The notes beneath the pieces are model-generated. The model saw nothing but the letters and a program-made list of their open reading frames with translations, searched no databases and was not told the origin of the DNA. The position numbers were made by a program, and so were the translations under genes. Below, one piece after another: positions 17,977-21,464 of a stretch of DNA of 21,464 nucleotides. The DNA lies in assembly GCA_000226015.1 (NCBI GenBank), contig JH154442.1, positions 69,291 through 90,754 on the forward strand. The letters run 5' to 3'. The DNA comes from Mnemiopsis leidyi. Lineage: Eukaryota > Ctenophora > Tentaculata > Lobata > Bolinopsidae. Position 1 is the stretch's first letter. The number at the start of each line of letters is the position of its first letter.

Positions 17977-20892
17977 TTACCAAAAAGCACTTTTATCAAA
18001 CTCCACAAATGGATTATCATTTAAAATTCCACTCTCAAGCTTTAACTTTTCATACCCAAACAAAACAAAGTCATCGTAAAAGTACTTGTTGACCCAGGCA
18101 CGCTGACGATTGTTTAAGCTCCTCAAATTTCTCTCAAAAATGTCACTGTCAGTCATGTTGGCTGGATGTTGAGAACTGTTAGCTCGCTTGAGAAAGAGAG
18201 CCCTGTCCTGCCATAGTCCGAGTTGCTCCAGCAAGTACCAGAGTTCTAGCGGCTCCTCCTCCAGCTTGATGATGTAGTCGTAGTCCACCTCGCAGAGCTT
18301 ACACCACCGACTTGCTGGGGCCCAATGTCCGTTGTGTGCGTCTGTTCTGTATAGGAGAGTGTTGCTGTTCAGTCAGTACTTCAGTAAATCAATAATAATA
18401 TCTTGATCTGCAGTTAACTATTCCCCTTTTCAACCTCCAGTTATATAAGGTGGTGTTGATATCTACTTTACTTGCCAATAGAGTAAAATTTAAAACAGCC
18501 ACATATTGACGCCGTAAAAATTAATAAAAAGCTCCACAGCCTTAACTTGAATTTTGAATGCTTATGGCGCCTTTTTCTCAAATGTAATATAACCGGTGCC
18601 AAATATGTATATACCTTATTATATGGTTAATGAGATCGTCCAGAATGGGATATGGAGGCTCTAAGAATACGTTTCCCTTTGTTATGCGGAACTCCCCTTT
18701 TCTTTTACTCCTTAGCTGAAAATTTGATAGCGCATACAGTGGTTAGTTGTTTTCATGAATATTTATTGCGCATTATTTCATAGCACTGGATAAATTGAAA
18801 AGATCAACATACCCATAGAAAGTAATCTCTGAACTCGTTTTGATATTCGTTTTTGTCTTTATAACTTTTTATTAGTTTTTCTCTATTGTCAAGAATAGCT
18901 CTAGCGATCCATTCTTTCTCCATGGCTATCATTTGGCTGTCTTTGGCTGCATTTTGAGCATGACTAATCTGCAAAACAATTCTCAGTTATATTGATAAGA
19001 TCGAAATTGATCTGCGGACCTCAAGTATTTGACATTGCTTCATTCAATTCAGGATCTATGATTCAAAGGATTTCATGTATCATTTTCGAAGGATTTTTCA
19101 TTGTCTAAAAAGTTTAGTTAAGACGACTATAAGCATGGTAATGACCAGTCTAGAAAGGGGGTGTCTGACGACTGTAAATCTTTTGTTCCCCTCCCTCTCG
19201 TTAAACAGTGATATTCCTCGACTTCCACCTTTCAGGCTGAAATCATTGCTGTGGATATGAAATATATGCTTGAATGATGTTTGAGCATTTCCTTATAAGT
19301 TGTAATTAAGAGCGTTGAATCATTTCAATGGCGATGACTCGTCAGGCTTGAAGATGAATCATGTCAGCTAGGCGATATAGAATTAGAAATACTATTACTG
19401 AGCACTGCTGGCCCTTCACTGCTCATTGAGCAGTGAAGGGCCACAATTTTGACTCGTAAAATTACTCAGGTATACGAATACCGTCTTACCGAATTCTTAG
19501 TTTTCTTTTGTCAAGTTCCTTTAAGTTATAGCTCTTGTGAGTAGGAACCAGCTTGTCTATAAAGTACATCTTCCATGTTGTACTTCCAGACTTAAACACT
19601 GGACACCAGCTCATCTGCATCTCGCTGCGGGTCAATTTAGGGAATAAGATTGAAACAAAAACTTACTCGTTTTCAACACTTTTGAAATGAAATTAAGGTA
19701 CTATATTTTAATTGTCCATGGTAATTTGGTCACTTACTTGATTTGGTACAGGGGGATAGGAGTAAGGTGAATTGTTTTAGGTTTACAAGAACTCAAGGTA
19801 CTTTTAATGTGTTCCATTCGTTCTCGTATTCGTTTTTCAACTGCCTACACCGAACCATTTCAAATTTATAATTAATAAAAAAAAGTTAGTAACATATATC
19901 AAATCTTATCTCATTATTCGTGTATATTCGCCCGTGTTGATTCTATGAAGTTGAAGAAATAGCAATTGGTCGATTTGTAGCTGTCAACAAAACCATAACT
20001 ATAAGTCAGTTTAAGCTAGATATAATATTCAAAACCTCTCTCTTCAAAAAGTACATCCTGTCGATATCTGCGACCTCAGTCAAACTTTGAGTTCTTATTT
20101 CGGCAGAGTTAAGATCTTTCCTCTGCCCAATCTGAGAGGTTTCTCCTCCAGTGTCTTGAGATTCTGCAGTCTCACCCGACACAGAATCTTGATCACGCAC
20201 TGAGTCTAGGAGCACAGAAAAGTCTGGTGATGTTCTGTCAGAATTAGGAGATCCACCATGAGGGAACCCCGGTTTGTCGTCACGTGACATGGCGCCAGTA
20301 AGTAGACTAGTTTGGGATGACCAGGAGAGGGGGACATGCCACAAACCTGGGGGAGAGCTCGCTAACTCCTTGTGAGATTCAGATGCGACAGAGAGCGGTA
20401 TTCTAAGAGAAGTGTTTATTGTGTTTTATATCAATATGTCTACTACAGCGAGAGCTTAGTTCGATATTCTTATATTGAATGTTGATTGGGTGTATGTCAT
20501 TTTCGTACATTTGTCTATCACTGTCACATAGTCATGCTCACTTCTAAGACAAGATGATAGAAAAATTCTAGTCACAATTTTTTGTGACGCCTGACAATTA
20601 TGATCAATGATAAGTTACGACCAAACAATATCTAGAAACACTGTTATGTCTCGTGATCGAAAATTAAAAGATGATATAATTATTAGATATGACTTTTGTT
20701 CAAATAGAATCACTGAAACTTCTATCCCAGCTGTCATGCCATGAGTTTATTGAAGAAAAAACTGAAAATATATACTCATTATAATAATTTTAAGTATTTA
20801 AAAAAAAGAATTGTCTCACCTGTGAGAAGGACAGTTGTGGCGAGGGCAAGACAACATGTGAAGATAAAACGACCACGGAAAATCATACTCAT
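17977..20892 (-). CDS. Golgi carbohydrate sulfotransferase, HNK-1ST/C4ST family; paralogue of the plus-strand gene
   Basis: Exons in transcript order: 20892-20820, [a short linking exon unresolved], 20402-20036, 19844-19738, 19624-19490, 19236-19146, 18968-18813, 18715-18615, 18346-17977 (stop at 17979-17977). The first exon reads MSMIFRGRFIFTCCLALA and on to TTVLLT, a type II membrane anchor, and ends in phase 1. The next firm exon starts in phase 2 at IPLSVASES, so a piece of 3n+1 bases is missing. Motifs: NEMQMSWCPVFKSGSTTW (5'-phosphosulfate), RFTVVRHPLSRL (3'-phosphate, with Leu where the paralogue has Phe), GHWAPASRWCKLC and DDFVLFGYEKL. NSS next to LFLKRAN is shared with the paralogue and may be glycosylated. 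Intron positions match the plus-strand gene almost throughout. The predicted product is about 474 residues with a PAPS-dependent Golgi role. Good splice sites and intact frames argue that it is functional. Confidence 0.88.
19409..19443. repeat. Near-perfect 35-bp palindrome in an intron
   Basis: TGGCCCTTCACTGCTCA, one T, then TGAGCAGTGAAGGGCCA: 17-bp arms with no mismatch and a single central base. It lies in the intron between the exons ending at 19490 and starting at 19236 of the minus-strand sulfotransferase. The arms are too short for a typical microRNA precursor. Confidence 0.9.
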
Positions 20893-21311
20893 AATTACAT
20901 TACAATTACTGAAACAGCAAGAATAATAAGATAATTATTAGTATTACTGAAACAGCAAGAATCAAGAATTGGATGCTGGCGCCCAGTTACGGCGGCTCGA
21001 TTTCCAATCTATGTCAGACCACAGACATGCGGTTACAAGTTCAATACCTACAAGCCAATATTCGAGCGATTATTGCTTGTTCGGCAATCGGCTGTCTGAG
21101 TGTCAACCGAAAAGATCTTTATGGAATAAATTTTATTCGAAATTACGTGATGATTCAGATTGTTAATGTTGGCCCTGAATTTTCAGAATGCAATTGCAAT
21201 ATATTATAATTTCGATTGCGAAGCTGCAGCCTTCATGAGCGCCTTGTTATAGACAAGTGTCACGTGGGACAAAATTTGGTAAAAGGGCCATATAGTTTGG
21301 TGAGTGGGGCA
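20893..21311. other. Upstream region of the minus-strand sulfotransferase
   Basis: This should hold the promoter and 5' UTR of the gene starting at 20892. No TATA box or other element could be assigned with confidence. A 21-bp word containing ATTACTGAAACAGCAAGAAT occurs twice, near 20905 and 20942. Open frames here have no recognisable similarity. Confidence 0.35.
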
Positions 21312-21464
21312 GTTGGCGCCAATGGATCCACTCAATGGAACAAATGGGTGTTCCAATGGCGATGAGATCAGTGGTGCCAATGGTGGTCCCAATTGCCAAT
21401 TATGGTTGTGTTCCATTGGCGACAATGGCAATCGTCATTGGCGACCATTGAATCATCATCATTT
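21312..21464. repeat. Cluster of CCAATGG / CCATTGG words at the right edge
   Basis: At least eight CAATGG or CATTGG words, in both orientations, are packed into about 140 bp, often extended to CCAATGGCGA or TTGGCGCC. Such a dense mix of direct and inverted words resembles the subterminal region of a DNA transposon that continues past the window, but no terminus or coding part is visible. Confidence 0.5.

Noticed and set aside
19075-19260. Plus-strand open frame of 61 codons
   Set aside because: It is antisense to the RHPLSRL exon of the minus-strand sulfotransferase and has no similarity of its own.
19409-19443. microRNA precursor
   Set aside because: Arms of 17 bp with a single-base loop are too short, and the flanks do not extend the pairing.
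20741-20926. Plus-strand open frame with a Lys/Arg-rich end
   Set aside because: It overlaps, in antisense, the membrane-anchor exon of the minus-strand sulfotransferase; AT-rich DNA readily gives Lys-rich frames.
1-21464. tRNA genes, CRISPR arrays, retrovirus-like or other virus-derived elements
   Set aside because: No GGTTCGA-type B box with a matching A box, no regularly spaced repeat-spacer pattern with unique spacers, and no reverse transcriptase, integrase, capsid or envelope motifs were seen on either strand.

Overview
The window looks like nuclear DNA of an invertebrate animal. It is AT-rich, its genes are split by short GT-AG introns, it is full of minisatellites, and it carries carbohydrate sulfotransferases and a FLYWCH/Mutator-like transposon. 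I could not pin the species or phylum. No bacterial operon, rRNA, tRNA, CRISPR array or retrovirus-like element was seen.

Three host genes can be built exon by exon with reading frames that stay consistent across splice junctions. (1) At 3092-4899 on the minus strand are eight exons of the 3' part of a gene (273 codons plus stop). It resembles the RNase D / EXD1-Egalitarian type of 3'-5' exonuclease fold and ends in a Cys-rich, probably zinc-binding tail. Its 5' exons were not found. (2) At 14746-17527 on the plus strand is a complete nine-exon gene for a 495-residue type II Golgi sulfotransferase of the HNK-1/chondroitin 4-sulfotransferase family (Sulfotransfer_2). (3) At 17977-20892 on the minus strand is a paralogue of (2), arranged tail to tail with it. 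It has the same exon plan and the same two PAPS-binding motifs. One short linking exon near its 5' end is unresolved.

Layout: 1-781 holds no gene. 782-2426 is a decayed Mutator-like DNA transposon with an 8-bp target duplication, complex inverted ends and two head-to-tail FLYWCH-type transposase fossils. 2427-3091 is empty apart from a small repeat. 3092-4899 is the exonuclease-like gene. 4900-14745 is a roughly 10-kb gene-poor stretch with about eight minisatellites, several hairpins and a dispersed repeat whose stem shows a compensatory change. 14746-20892 is the convergent sulfotransferase pair. 20893-21464 is non-coding, and its right edge is dense in CCAATGG/CCATTGG words, possibly the end of another element.

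The most unusual observation is in the exonuclease-like gene. Two of its 5' splice sites lie inside tandem repeats (19-bp x4 and 9-bp x3) that copy the splice donor itself, and the acceptor of one of those exons lies in a third tandem duplication. This offers a ready-made set of alternative donors, some frame-preserving and some not. The two sulfotransferases probably act on the same class of Golgi glycan. Their substrates cannot be told from sequence.
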